Both the position numbers and the translations under genes were made by a program. From Gimesia alba (GTDB lineage Bacteria; Planctomycetota; Planctomycetia; Planctomycetales; Planctomycetaceae), in NCBI RefSeq assembly GCF_007744675.1, contig NZ_CP036269.1, forward strand, positions 6,685,046-6,749,045: a stretch of DNA of 64,000 nt. The letters are read 5' to 3'. The notes under the pieces were generated by a model. It worked only from the letters and a program-made list of their open reading frames with translations. It made no database searches and had not been told where the DNA came from. Of this stretch, positions 9,334 to 19,610 are shown piece after piece; within the stretch, counting starts at the first letter, position 1, and each line of letters opens with the position of its first letter.

Positions 9334-10041
9334 ATGGCAGCATTTAGCGATCCTTTAGAGCAACATCTTAAAACCTTTTCGGGAACTGTTCCCGTATTGG
9401 AATTAGAGAATTGTGTGCTCCTGCCGGAATCGGTGCTCACACTGAGAATCACGGCAGCCGCTGATTGCCAATTGATCGCAGAAGCTTTGGCGGCAGACGC
9501 GTTGGTCGCTGTTTCCCTGAAACGAACAAGCTACGATCCGCGAACAAACAAAAACGCTTCCGCTGAAATTGAGTCTGTCTGCCTGGCCTCCATTGTGGCG
9601 CCCTGCCAATTGGAGTCGGGCGATTATTCTCTGCTCCTGCAAGGCATCTGCCGCGCGAAATCGGTCACACTGCAAAACTCAGATCGCCCGTATCGAACAG
9701 CAATTCTCGAACTGAAACCCGATTTTTATGTCGATCAGCCAGTCATTCAACGCGAACATCGCCAGTTCGAATTACTGCAACAATACGCCAGCATCTTTCT
9801 GGAACAGGCAAATGATCCCATTTATTATCACATGCTGCAGCGTGAAATTACACTCGGCAAACTATGTGACATTCTCGCCGGCACGATCAATCTGGAGCCG
9901 GTCCTCTCTCAGCTGATCCTGCAGGAACACGATGTCGACCTGCGCAGTGACCTCCTGCTGAGCTTTCTGAAAGCAAAATTACGCGAACAACAGCGCAATC
10001 CATTCGCCGGTGCACGCTCGCTGGAATTCAGTCGGAACTGA
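9334..10041 (+). CDS. LON N-terminal (PUA-like) domain protein
   Basis: 235 aa. The segments FSGTVPVLELENCVLLPES at the start and LLQGICRAKSV around residue 110 follow the pattern of the Lon substrate-binding domain: the F-P-L...V-L-P-G start and the G-x-x-R-A/F-x-V strand. There is no AAA+ or protease domain, so this is one of the stand-alone LON-domain proteins common in bacteria, whose role is not established. The N-terminal half is beta-rich and the C-terminal half (about 125-235) is helical, as in Lon. Divergent from nth, with a 114-bp shared upstream region. Confidence 0.75.
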   Translation: MAAFSDPLEQHLKTFSGTVPVLELENCVLLPESVLTLRITAAADCQLIAEALAADALVAVSLKRTSYDPRTNKNASAEIESVCLASIVAPCQLESGDYSLLLQGICRAKSVTLQNSDRPYRTAILELKPDFYVDQPVIQREHRQFELLQQYASIFLEQANDPIYYHMLQREITLGKLCDILAGTINLEPVLSQLILQEHDVDLRSDLLLSFLKAKLREQQRNPFAGARSLEFSRN

Positions 10042-10205
10042 ACAGAAGGCAGGATGCAGGTCGGACGGATCTTACCTCCGTTTTGGCGAAACTCCTTGTG
10101 ACAGCACTCTCGGTGACTTAAGATAAGGTTCTCTGTTGAATGGCTGCCTGACTCCTGATGCAGCCCGATTTTTGCCTTTGAAGTTTCTGCTGAGGACGCG
10201 CTGCA

Positions 10206-11801
10206 ATGAAGAAGCAATCTGTTTTTCTACTGTGTGCCATTTTGGTGTTGCTGGTTTCTGAGCGCACCACACAGGCAGAGTCGACAACCTCAAAAGCAAG
10301 TCGTCCTAATATTCTGTTTTGTATCGCCGACGATGCTTCCTTTCCCCACATGGGCGCGTACGGCTGTTCGTGGGTCAAGACGCCGGGCTTCGACCGGGTC
10401 GCACGGGAAGGGCTGCTGTTTACCAACGCCTACACTCCGAACGCCAAATGCGCTCCTTCGCGGGCCTGCATTCTGACGGGCCGCAATTCGTGGCAGTTAA
10501 AAGAAGCCGGAAACCATATGGCCTTTTTCCCTCCCGAATTTAAAACGTATGTCGAAGCGCTGGCAGACGCCGGTTACGTTGTCGGTAAGACCGCCAAAGG
10601 CTGGGCACCGGGGATCGCCGTGGATGCCAACGGCAAACGCCGTGATCTGGCAGGTCCCGCGTTCAATCAGCGAAAAGCGAAACCGCCGGCCACTGGCATT
10701 TCTCCCATCGATTACGCAGCCAACTTCGATCAGTTCTTGAAAACCTGCCCGCAGGATCAAGCCTGGTGTTTCTGGTACGGCGGACTCGAACCACATCGCC
10801 GTTATGAATACGGTTCCGGCGTCAAAAAAGCAGGCAAGAAGATCTCCGACATCGACCGCGTTCCCTCATACTGGCCTGATAACGAAGTCATTCGCAATGA
10901 TATGCTCGATTATGCGTTTGAGATTGAACACTTCGATCAGCACCTGGTGCGAATGCTCAAATCGCTGGAAGAGCGAAACCAGCTCGACAACACTATCATT
11001 GTCGTCACCGCCGACAACGGCATGCCGTTTCCCCGCGTGAAAGGGCAGGAGTACGAACGTTCGAATCATTTGCCGCTGGCGATCATGTGGAAGCAGGGCA
11101 TCAAGACCGGAGATCGCGTGATCGATGATTATGTCAGCTTCATCGATTTCGCGCCGACGTTTGTTGAAGCCGCCGGATTAAAGTGGGAACAGACGGGCAT
11201 GCAACCCGCGGCGGGACGCAGCCTGACCGACATTTTTGAATCAGACAAATCGGGAATCGTGAATCCAAAACGCGATCATGTGCTCATCGGCAAAGAACGC
11301 CACGATATCGGCAGACCGCATGACTGGGGTTATCCGATTCGTGGCATTGTCAAAGACGGCATGCTGTATCTGAAGAATGATGAACCGGGACGCTGGCCTG
11401 CCGGCAATCCCGAAACCGGATATTTGAATTGTGACGGCAGTCCGACCAAGACGGCGATTCTGGAACTCCGCCGCGACGGAAAACAGGAACAGTTCTGGCA
11501 GTGGGCATTCGGCAAACGGACTGCGGAAGAACTCTACTCAATTCAGGACGACCCGGAATGTATGCAGAATCTGGCTGCATTGCCAAAATATCAGGCCGTC
11601 AAGCATGCGCTGAAAGAACAAATGCACGCCGAGCTGACCGCACAGAAAGACCCGCGCGTTCTGGGCAATGGTTCTGTGTTTGAGAAATATCAGTACTCAG
11701 ATCCCCGCACGCGTAATTTCTACCAGCGGTACAAAAAAGGCGATGCGCCGAAAGCGGGATGGGTCAACGAATCCGATTTTGAATCCGGGCCACTCGACTA
11801 A
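10206..11801 (+). CDS. Secreted sulfatase (arylsulfatase/heparan N-sulfatase-like)
   Basis: 531 aa. A signal peptide covers residues 1 to about 24 (cleavage near TQA-ES). The sulfatase fold starts at [11 protein letters not shown], where Asp42 and Asp43 are metal ligands. The active-site signature [11 protein letters not shown] has Cys82 as the residue converted to formylglycine (C-x-P-S-R type). [10 protein letters not shown] near 275-290 provides further metal ligands. The overall look is of the S1 family, nearer N-sulphoglucosamine sulphohydrolase-like members than arylsulfatase A. Planctomycetes use many such enzymes on sulfated algal polysaccharides. No maturation enzyme is encoded nearby. 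Substrate unknown. Confidence 0.93.
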   Translation: MKKQSVFLLCAILVLLVSERTTQAESTTSKASRPNILFCIADDASFPHMGAYGCSWVKTPGFDRVAREGLLFTNAYTPNAKCAPSRACILTGRNSWQLKEAGNHMAFFPPEFKTYVEALADAGYVVGKTAKGWAPGIAVDANGKRRDLAGPAFNQRKAKPPATGISPIDYAANFDQFLKTCPQDQAWCFWYGGLEPHRRYEYGSGVKKAGKKISDIDRVPSYWPDNEVIRNDMLDYAFEIEHFDQHLVRMLKSLEERNQLDNTIIVVTADNGMPFPRVKGQEYERSNHLPLAIMWKQGIKTGDRVIDDYVSFIDFAPTFVEAAGLKWEQTGMQPAAGRSLTDIFESDKSGIVNPKRDHVLIGKERHDIGRPHDWGYPIRGIVKDGMLYLKNDEPGRWPAGNPETGYLNCDGSPTKTAILELRRDGKQEQFWQWAFGKRTAEELYSIQDDPECMQNLAALPKYQAVKHALKEQMHAELTAQKDPRVLGNGSVFEKYQYSDPRTRNFYQRYKKGDAPKAGWVNESDFESGPLD

Positions 11802-11819
11802 GGCAAGTCGACGATTCAG

Positions 11820-12239
11820 TCAGTCTTCCTCTTTCGCCGATAGATATCCGGCGGACGACTGAAAATATTTCTGTCGCCGGCGTTCCGTCTCATTTGAGGC
11901 TTTTGATAAGCCGGCTTTGAGGTCTTCCAGATTCGCCGAACAATACCGGCAGCCGGTCTGATTCAGATGGAACTCGACATAACTCAGATAGTCGGGAGAC
12001 AGCGTTTCGAGTAAATACCCTCCCAATTGGCTTCGCGAGGGGCAACTCAGACGATTGCGTCTCCAGATTTCACCCACTGAATGCACGCCTTCATTCCGCT
12101 GACGAGACAGACTGGCAAGACGCACGCGCAGCGCATCGGAGTGCCTCAATGTGGCTTCGATCTCAGACATCAACTCGATAGAGAGTGATTCATCCAGATA
12201 AGCCAGTAATTCCTGATCGGTAAAAGGGCTTTCTTCCAT
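11820..12239 (-). CDS. Putative zinc-binding anti-sigma-factor-like protein
   Basis: 139 aa, no membrane segment. The N-terminal part (FTDQELLAYLDESLS, then a helix ending in HSDALRVRLASL) resembles the short N-terminal module of planctomycete proteins annotated as zinc-finger anti-sigma relatives. A second half has EFHLNQTGCRYCSANLEDL, an H-x6-C-x2-C arrangement like the zinc site of ZAS-type anti-sigma factors. No sigma factor gene is adjacent, so a regulatory role is only inferred. The gene is convergent with the sulfatase gene, ending 18 bp from its stop. Confidence 0.55.
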   Translation of the reverse strand: MEESPFTDQELLAYLDESLSIELMSEIEATLRHSDALRVRLASLSRQRNEGVHSVGEIWRRNRLSCPSRSQLGGYLLETLSPDYLSYVEFHLNQTGCRYCSANLEDLKAGLSKASNETERRRQKYFQSSAGYLSAKEED

Positions 12240-12707
12240 CAGTGGGGAGCCTCAATCAACTCAAAGATAAATAAAGGACATTCTGAAACGCCTTTTCCCA
12301 TTATTGCTCATGCAGAACGGGCTTTAAAGACTCTTTCTGTAAACAGTTGTGTATTTTGAGAGAAACGCAGATCAAAGCACTCAGGTATGAAACTTTTTTG
12401 AGAGATCGGTGAATTTAGTAAAAAAAGGAGCGAGGCAGGGCGTTTTTCCCCTGAGACAAAACGGTTTCTATTGCCGGGATGGTTGTCGCTGGAAGGTTTG
12501 CTCGTTAGCATACCCTTAGAAATTGACGCGCTTAAGTTGCGCCTGGTGGCGCCGGAATGCTGTCACTGCTCGGATTCATGCGTACCATATCAGGTCGCAC
12601 CCATCTATCAGTCATGTTGAAGTCAACACGTAAAAGATTATTGATGGATCATCGTAGAGAGCGTGGCAAATTTATTTGTTTGTTTAGAAGAAATTGAAGG
12701 AAACAAA
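12240..12707. other. Intergenic region between the anti-sigma-like gene and the transketolase pair
   Basis: This 468-bp stretch separates divergent genes and should contain promoters for both. I see no hairpin terminator, repeat or convincing small ORF. The last 15 bp hold the AAGGA ribosome site used to choose the transketolase start. Confidence 0.5.
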
Positions 12708-13550
12708 GTGGCTGCTCAAGCAAATGCCTTATCAATGGAAGAATTGAAGGAAAAAGGGAAAGTCCTTCGCCGTCTGATCATCCGTATGACGACCGAAGCC
12801 GGTAGCGGACACCCCAGTAGCAGCCTGTCTGCTGTGGAAGTGGTGAACGCACTCTGGTTTGGTGGATTCATGAAATATGATCCCCAAAACCCGACCTGGG
12901 ACGCCCGCGATCGTTTCATCTTGAGCAAAGGCCACGCCGTGCCTGTGCTGTACGCCGCGATGGCAGAAGCAGGCTACTTCTCAACAGAAGACGTGATGTC
13001 GCTTCGTAAACTGGGGAGCCCGTTTGAAGGTCACCCGAACATGAAACGCCTTCCCGGTATTGAAGCCTCCACCGGCTCTCTGGGACAGGGACTTTCATTG
13101 GGAATCGGCCAGGCTCTCGGCGCACGTTTGAATAAAAACGGCTCCAATGTCTTCGTCGTGATTGGCGATGGCGAAATGGGCGAAGGCCAGGTTTGGGAAG
13201 CTCTGGGTGCCGCTGAAAAATACAGACTGGGCAACCTGACTGCCATCATCGACCAGAATGGCTATCAGCAAACCGGAGCCACCTCAGAAGTACTCGATCT
13301 GGGTTCCTTCGAAGAAAAAATTGCCGCGTTTGGCTGGCACACTCAAACCATCGATGGTAACTGCCAGGAATCGGTTGTTGAAGCGTTGGAAATCGCAGCG
13401 AAAGTGACCGATCGTCCCAAAGCAATTATTTCGAAGACCAAAAAAGGGTATGGGATTTTGCCAGTACTCGAAGCAGCCGGAGATACCAACTATCACGGCA
13501 AACCGCTTTCGCCAGAGTTGGCAGAAAAAGCACTTGCGTTACTCAGTTAG
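12708..13550 (+). CDS. Transketolase, N-terminal (TPP-binding) subunit
   Basis: The start is chosen at the GTG at 12708, which has a Shine-Dalgarno (AAGGA) 8-10 bases upstream. An in-frame GTG at 12663 would add 15 residues but has no clear ribosome site. The product is about 280 aa. It carries the transketolase pyrophosphate-domain motifs: a conserved GSGHPSSSLS near the start, SKGHAVPVLYA, and GDGEMGEGQ leading to a downstream Asn for TPP/Mg binding. With the next gene it makes a split transketolase for the pentose phosphate pathway. Split transketolases are also found in archaea and several bacteria. Confidence 0.9.
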   Translation: MAAQANALSMEELKEKGKVLRRLIIRMTTEAGSGHPSSSLSAVEVVNALWFGGFMKYDPQNPTWDARDRFILSKGHAVPVLYAAMAEAGYFSTEDVMSLRKLGSPFEGHPNMKRLPGIEASTGSLGQGLSLGIGQALGARLNKNGSNVFVVIGDGEMGEGQVWEALGAAEKYRLGNLTAIIDQNGYQQTGATSEVLDLGSFEEKIAAFGWHTQTIDGNCQESVVEALEIAAKVTDRPKAIISKTKKGYGILPVLEAAGDTNYHGKPLSPELAEKALALLS

Positions 13551-13654
13551 GACCTGCTCCTGATTCTCAGTTCGAAACTGAGAAAACCTGATAGCAGCTC
13601 GAGTCAAATCAATATCTAAAAAGTCCAACACACAGACAAAAGAGACATATCATT

Positions 13655-14608
13655 ATGTATTTAGGTGAAATCAGTGGATTGAAAGTCGGACAAGCCACAC
13701 GCGATGCGTTTGGTGATGCATTAAAAGAACTGGGGGACAAATACCCTCAAATTGTGACCGTTGATGGTGACGTCGGAAACTCAACACGTACGGAAGTCTT
13801 TGCGAAAGCCTACCCCGAACGTGGTTTCAATGTCGGCATTGCTGAAAGTAACATGGTCAGCGTTGCCGGTGGCCTGGCTTCAACCGGCCACATCCCTGTC
13901 GTGGCCAGCTTTGCCGCGTTCCTGTTATGCAATGCTTACGATCAGATCAGAATGTCGATCGCGTTTCCCGGCATGAATGTCAAGCTCGTAGGGACACACG
14001 CCGGAATTTCGATTGGTGAAGATGGTCCTTCGCAGATGGGAATTGAAGACGTCTCACTAGCTTGCAGCCTGCCGGGTGTATCCGTAATCGTGACCGCTGA
14101 TGCGGTTTCGACTAAAGCCGCAACCGCCGCGATGATCGAACATGAAGGTCCTGTCTACCTCAGACTGGGTCGGCCAAACGTAGCAGAAATCTATTCCGAA
14201 GGAGATACCTTCGAAATCGGTAAAGCCAACACTGTGCGAGAAGGCGACGATGTGACCATTATTGCCAATGGACTGATGGTTGCCGGCGCCATTGATGCTG
14301 CGACCAAACTGGCAGAAGAAGGCATCAGTGCCCGTGTGATTGATATGCACACTGTTAAACCGATCGACGCGGATGCAATTCAGAAAGCAGCCAAAGAGAC
14401 CGGTGCGATCGTTGTTGCAGAAGAACATCTGGCTCACGGCGGATTGGGTTCGGCTGTTTCGATGGTCGTTTCTCAAACCACGCCAGTCCCCATGGCCTAT
14501 GTCAATGTCGGCGATTGTTTTGCCGAAAGTGGCGATCCTCAGGGATTGCTGGACAAATACGGTCTGACGGCTGCTGCGATCATTGATGCTGTCAAAAAAG
14601 TCAAGTAA
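13655..14608 (+). CDS. Transketolase, C-terminal (pyrimidine and C-terminal domain) subunit
   Basis: 317 aa. The pyrimidine domain has VDGDVGNSTRTEVFAKAYPE, then FNVGIAESNMVSVAGGLAS, where the Glu of AESNM is the catalytic glutamate activating TPP. The C-terminal domain follows (VTIIANGLMVAGA, then VVAEEHLAHGGLGSAV). It lies 104 bp downstream of the N-terminal subunit gene on the same strand and is closed by a strong terminator, so the pair is one operon. Sequence does not distinguish a true transketolase from a 1-deoxyxylulose-5-phosphate synthase-like relative with full certainty, but the split layout favours transketolase. Confidence 0.9.
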   Translation: MYLGEISGLKVGQATRDAFGDALKELGDKYPQIVTVDGDVGNSTRTEVFAKAYPERGFNVGIAESNMVSVAGGLASTGHIPVVASFAAFLLCNAYDQIRMSIAFPGMNVKLVGTHAGISIGEDGPSQMGIEDVSLACSLPGVSVIVTADAVSTKAATAAMIEHEGPVYLRLGRPNVAEIYSEGDTFEIGKANTVREGDDVTIIANGLMVAGAIDAATKLAEEGISARVIDMHTVKPIDADAIQKAAKETGAIVVAEEHLAHGGLGSAVSMVVSQTTPVPMAYVNVGDCFAESGDPQGLLDKYGLTAAAIIDAVKKVK

Positions 14609-14615
14609 GAACACG

Positions 14616-14650
14616 GAAAGCCCTCTTACGAATTTAAGGGGGCTTTCTTT
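14616..14650 (+). terminator. Rho-independent terminator after the transketolase pair
   Basis: A 13-bp stem (GAAAGCCCTCTTA at 14616-14628 pairs with 14635-14647, one T-G wobble) with a six-base loop, followed by TTT. It lies just past the stop codon at 14608. Confidence 0.8.
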
Positions 14651-14706
14651 ATGATTACTTTCAAAAACAGATTCTAAGTCCCGTTCACATTTTGTGAGAG
14701 TACTTT

Positions 14707-15663
14707 GTGACTGAGTTTCGCGCGTTTCATAATACTGATCCACCGCAGCTGTTGAAATTATGGCATGCTGCAGGACTGGGAAGAGGAGCCGCGGAATGTC
14801 TCAGCATCGATGCCTTTGAAGTTTTGATCTTCTCACAACCCTATTTCGATCCCAACGGATTGATCGTTGCGGTAGAGAATGATGAAGCCGTCGGCTTTGT
14901 GCTGGCAGGATTCGGCCCCAACGAAGAGGAATCGGCACTCGATTACTCCCAAGGCGTCGTCTGCGCTGTCATTGTTCATCCCAATTTTCGCAGACGCGGC
15001 ATCGGCCGTGAACTCGTTCTGCGGGCTGAAGAATATCTCAAGTCTAAAGGTGCCGTGAATATCACCGCTGGCCCATCGGGGTTGCTCTCCCCATATCTGG
15101 TTGGCCTTTATGGAGGGACTCGCCCCTCTGGCTTCCTGCTGTCCGACCCGCTGGCGGCTCCGTTTTTTGAATCGATCGGCTATGATGCTACCAGATCAAT
15201 CCGGATTTACCAACGTGATCTGCTCGGCCCGAAACCGCCGATCAAATTTCATTTGGTCAATATTCGACGTAAAATGCAGTTGACGATTTCCGATGATTTT
15301 CAGGCTCCCAACTGGTGGTGGCTAACCCGGCTGGGAAGACTGGAAACGCTGCATTTCCAGCTCGTCCCCAAAACGGGTGAAGGCGCGATTGCATCTGCGA
15401 CCGTCATCGGCCTGGATTTATATATCCCCAAATGGGAAGAACGGGTGATCGGACTGACAGATGTCTTCGTCAAAGAGGATGAACGTTCCAAAGGTTACGG
15501 ACAATCACTCTTGCTGGAAATCGCGCGCCGCCTGCAGGACGAACTGATTACCAAGCTCGAATGGCACGTCGAAGAGTCCAACACAGTCGCTTCGCACGTT
15601 GCATTAGCCGTCGGTTACTATCAGATTGATACTGGTATTGTATATCAACTGGTTTCTCGTTAG
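14707..15663 (+). CDS. Protein with two GNAT acetyltransferase domains
   Basis: 318 aa, GTG start. Residues about 1-155 form one GNAT domain with the acetyl-CoA loop at VHPNFRRRGIGREL (R-x-x-G-x-G). Residues about 185-318 form a second domain with DVFVKEDERSKGYGQSLL, again an R-x-x-G-x-G-type loop with Lys in place of Arg (ERSKGYG). Tandem GNAT proteins include MshD-like and Eis-like enzymes, but nothing here fixes the acyl acceptor. One domain may be structural only. The gene is preceded by the terminator of the transketolase operon. Confidence 0.8.
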   Translation: MTEFRAFHNTDPPQLLKLWHAAGLGRGAAECLSIDAFEVLIFSQPYFDPNGLIVAVENDEAVGFVLAGFGPNEEESALDYSQGVVCAVIVHPNFRRRGIGRELVLRAEEYLKSKGAVNITAGPSGLLSPYLVGLYGGTRPSGFLLSDPLAAPFFESIGYDATRSIRIYQRDLLGPKPPIKFHLVNIRRKMQLTISDDFQAPNWWWLTRLGRLETLHFQLVPKTGEGAIASATVIGLDLYIPKWEERVIGLTDVFVKEDERSKGYGQSLLLEIARRLQDELITKLEWHVEESNTVASHVALAVGYYQIDTGIVYQLVSR

Positions 15664-15778
15664 CGTGTAGAAAGAGGACCGAAACATCTTTTGATGTTTG
15701 ATCTGAGTCTAAATTCTTTGTCTGTCTATTCTTTATTTTGCAACAGTCCTGATTCACTGAGGAAAAAGGTAACCGTTT

Positions 15779-16735
15779 ATGGCGGCTTTATATATTACTG
15801 AGGATGATGTTCGTTCTGTGATGGATATGGAGAAATCCATCCTCATTACACATAAAGTCTTCAAAGAACTTGCCTCCGGTCGCGCCATCAATGTTCCCCG
15901 GCAACGCGTGCGGGCTCCAGGTATCATGCTGCATACCATGTCAGCCGCCAACGAATATTTGCACTATGTTGGCTGGAAAGCGTATACAACAACCAAAGAG
16001 GGTGCGCAGTTCCATGTCGCCATTTACGATCAGGAAAGCGGCGAGATGCGCGCGTTAATCGAAGGCGATTTCCTGGGCCAACTCCGTACGGGCGCCGCCA
16101 GTGCCGTCGCTACAGAATACATGGCCCGCCCCGATTCCAAAGTTGTGGGACTGTTTGGAGCCGGCCTGCAAGCACGCACGCAATTACAGGCGGTCTGCTT
16201 GACACGGAAGATCGAATTTGTCTCTGTCTATTCACGCGATCATGAGAAGTGCAGCCGTTTCGCCGAAGAAATGACCGAACTTTGTGACGTTGAAGTCTCC
16301 GCCTCGCATTCTCCTGATGAAACCGCGGCCGAAAAAGACATCGTGATCTGCGCCACTACCAGTAAAGCTCCGCTCTTTGATGGTCGCGTACTCGATGAAG
16401 GCACCCATCTGAATGTGATCGGCTCGAACCACCGTACACGACGCGAAATCGACCGCACCACCATCAAACGCGCGGATGTGATTGTCTGTGATGATATCGA
16501 CCAGTGTAAAAATGAAGCCGGAGATTTCATCCAGCCTGTCGAAGAAGGCATCACGGACTGGCGGCTGATGCATAACCTGTGCGAGATCGTCGCCGAACGT
16601 CAAACAGGCCGCGCCACCGATGATCAGGTCACCTTATTCAAATCCGTCGGCCTGGCAGTGGAAGATGTCGCGATGGCCGTTAAGGTATATGAACTCGCCC
16701 TCGAAGAAGATCTGGGCACCGACTTACCGTTTTAG
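15779..16735 (+). CDS. Ornithine cyclodeaminase / mu-crystallin family protein
   Basis: 318 aa, the usual family length. The N-terminal part has the family's ITEDDVRSVMDME start and the Arg/Lys residues that bind the substrate carboxylate (RQRV, GWKAYTT). The NAD(P)-binding site is VVGLFGAGLQARTQLQA near residues 120-135, and the HLNVIGSNHRTRREID segment is also typical. The family includes ornithine cyclodeaminase, alanine dehydrogenase and ketimine reductase, and the substrate cannot be assigned. It is convergent with mazG, the two stops only about 11 bp apart. Confidence 0.88.
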   Translation: MAALYITEDDVRSVMDMEKSILITHKVFKELASGRAINVPRQRVRAPGIMLHTMSAANEYLHYVGWKAYTTTKEGAQFHVAIYDQESGEMRALIEGDFLGQLRTGAASAVATEYMARPDSKVVGLFGAGLQARTQLQAVCLTRKIEFVSVYSRDHEKCSRFAEEMTELCDVEVSASHSPDETAAEKDIVICATTSKAPLFDGRVLDEGTHLNVIGSNHRTRREIDRTTIKRADVIVCDDIDQCKNEAGDFIQPVEEGITDWRLMHNLCEIVAERQTGRATDDQVTLFKSVGLAVEDVAMAVKVYELALEEDLGTDLPF

Positions 16736-16746
16736 CAGCAAACCCA

Positions 16747-17694
<948 letters not shown>

Positions 17695-17801
17695 TATTCT
17701 ACCGTATGATTCACCTGTAAACTGAAATAGTGTAGGATGAAGGTATCGTAGCGAATTCCGTTCGCTCTGAAAATTCACAACCAATTTATGAGGCATAAAA
17801 G

Positions 17802-18305
17802 ATGAGTTTTCTAATGAAAAGTTCAATGGCGGTCTGCGTTTTATTTCTCTCACTGGGAGCCGCGACAGCCGCCCCAGGCGATGATGCAGCGAAACAGCAG
17901 GAAATGCTGGAAAAGAAATTTGAAAAGCAGATGAGCGGCGCAACGCTGGTGGGGCACTTCACCGTTGACGGGAAGACCAATGGCAAACCGCCTCGCGAGG
18001 AACGATATGAAATCGCTTCCGTCAAAAAACTGGAAGGCGACCAATGGCTGATTACCGCCCGCATCAAGTACGGCCAGAACGACGTCAACGTGCCCATGCC
18101 CTTGAATGTCTTTTGGGCCGGCGATACTCCTGTGATTTCTCTGACCAACTTGACCATTCCCGGATTGGGAAACGCGTTTACTTCGCGTGTGATGTTCTTT
18201 GAAGGTCGCTATGCGGGAACCTGGCAGCATGGTAAAGTAGGCGGGAACCTCTGGGGCCGAATTGAATACGCCGATCAGAAATCGGAAACAGCAGAAGAAC
18301 AATAA
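17802..18305 (+). CDS. Hypothetical secreted protein, 167 aa
   Basis: A signal peptide spans residues 1 to about 23 (hydrophobic core AVCVLFLSLG, cleavage near ATA-AP). The mature part starts with a helical, charged stretch (QQEMLEKKFEKQMSG) and continues as a beta-rich domain (VGHFTVDGKTNGKPPREERY, IGLGNAF-like loops). I know no named family beyond planctomycete hypothetical proteins of this size. The next gene begins within 40 bp, so cotranscription with the alpha/beta hydrolase is likely. Confidence 0.75.
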   Translation: MSFLMKSSMAVCVLFLSLGAATAAPGDDAAKQQEMLEKKFEKQMSGATLVGHFTVDGKTNGKPPREERYEIASVKKLEGDQWLITARIKYGQNDVNVPMPLNVFWAGDTPVISLTNLTIPGLGNAFTSRVMFFEGRYAGTWQHGKVGGNLWGRIEYADQKSETAEEQ

Positions 18306-18343
18306 TCACCGCGATGCATCAACAATCTGAGGAGTCTGAATTC

Positions 18344-19387
18344 ATGTGGAAGAAATGGGGTTTGAGCGTTTTGGTTCTGGTACTGTGTTGCGCCGGTCAG
18401 ATTCATTTGATCTCTGCTGAAAAAGCAAAGGGAACAAAACCACCGCAGGCAAAACAGACTCCTCTGATGCCGATCGAAGTCAAAAGTACTCTGGATGGCA
18501 GCCTGCAGCCATCCCTGATCTGGGCTCCCCAATCGGCAAAGACGACTCCCACGCCGCTGTTTGTATTTCTGCATTCCTGGAGTGGAAACTATAAGCAGAA
18601 CAACGCCAAGTGGTTGAAAGAAGCGCAACAACGGGGCTGGATTTATCTGCACCCGAATTTTCGCGGGGTGAATCAACAACCCGAAGCCTGTGGTTCGAAA
18701 TTGGCCCGTCAGGATATTCTGGATGCGATTGAGTATGTCATCAAACATTATGACGTCGATCAGAGCCGCATTTATCTGGCAGGGTCATCGGGCGGCGGAC
18801 ACATGACGATGCTGATGGCCGGACATCATCCCGATCGTTTTTCGGCAGCGTCAGCCTGGGTCGGCATCAGTGATCTGGCAGCCTGGTATCACTTTCACGT
18901 CAAAGACGGCAAACCGCAGAACTACGCACGTATGATTCTCAAATCACTGACAGAGAAACCGGGCGCCTCTAGGAAAGTGGATGCGGAATACCGCGACCGT
19001 TCTCCCCTGTTTTGGATCGCGAATGCAACGGATCTGCCGCTCGACCTCAATGCGGGTGTGACCGATGGAAAAACGGGGTCTGTTCCGTTCGCACATACGT
19101 TGAATGCCTTCAACGCACTGGCCGAGAAGAACCAGACCACGCCCGTTTCCAAAAAGGAAATGCAACAGCTCTGGGATCACGGTAAATTGAAAATGCCACA
19201 GCCGAGCGATGAAGTCACCGATGAAACCTACGGTCGTGACATTCATTTACGACGCAATTCCGGGAAGGCACGGGTAACCATTTTTGAAGGAGGCCATGAA
19301 GGCTTACCCCAGCCCGCGTGTGAATGGCTGTCAAAACAGACGCGTGATACGTCCGGGTTCGGAAAATCATCGGCAGGACAACCATAG
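18344..19387 (+). CDS. Secreted alpha/beta hydrolase (prolyl oligopeptidase-like)
   Basis: The start is at 18344 (MWKKWGLS), preceded by a GGAG ribosome site. An upstream in-frame ATG at 18314 would add ten polar residues before the signal peptide. The mature protein has a nucleophile elbow G-S-S-G-G (YLAGSSGGGHMT), a FLHSWSG oxyanion-type segment near 65-71, and a probable catalytic His in FEGGHEG near the C-terminus. These fit the serine hydrolases of the prolyl oligopeptidase/dienelactone hydrolase group. The substrate is unknown. The preceding secreted-protein gene is likely in the same transcript. Confidence 0.82.
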   Translation: MWKKWGLSVLVLVLCCAGQIHLISAEKAKGTKPPQAKQTPLMPIEVKSTLDGSLQPSLIWAPQSAKTTPTPLFVFLHSWSGNYKQNNAKWLKEAQQRGWIYLHPNFRGVNQQPEACGSKLARQDILDAIEYVIKHYDVDQSRIYLAGSSGGGHMTMLMAGHHPDRFSAASAWVGISDLAAWYHFHVKDGKPQNYARMILKSLTEKPGASRKVDAEYRDRSPLFWIANATDLPLDLNAGVTDGKTGSVPFAHTLNAFNALAEKNQTTPVSKKEMQQLWDHGKLKMPQPSDEVTDETYGRDIHLRRNSGKARVTIFEGGHEGLPQPACEWLSKQTRDTSGFGKSSAGQP

Positions 19388-19610
19388 TCTGATGTCCATC
19401 TGGTGAAGCCGCTGCGAACAGGCAGTTTTCGGTAAGATTAAGGAATGCTCGAATTATACGGGTTCTTTCATAGAAGTTCCTGAATTACGCCTCAGAAGTC
19501 TGATTCAGTGGATTGACTGTTCAAACCCTGCACTTCAATCGCGTACAATAGCGATGAACCCAAGCCTCACAAAATCGCATGCACGAATTTCAGCCTGAGA
19601 GCCAGTAACT

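Noticed and set aside
17695..17943. 83-codon N-terminal extension of mazG
   Set aside because: It overlaps the divergent secreted-protein gene at 17802, has non-MazG composition and no ribosome site; the ATG at 17694 is a better start.
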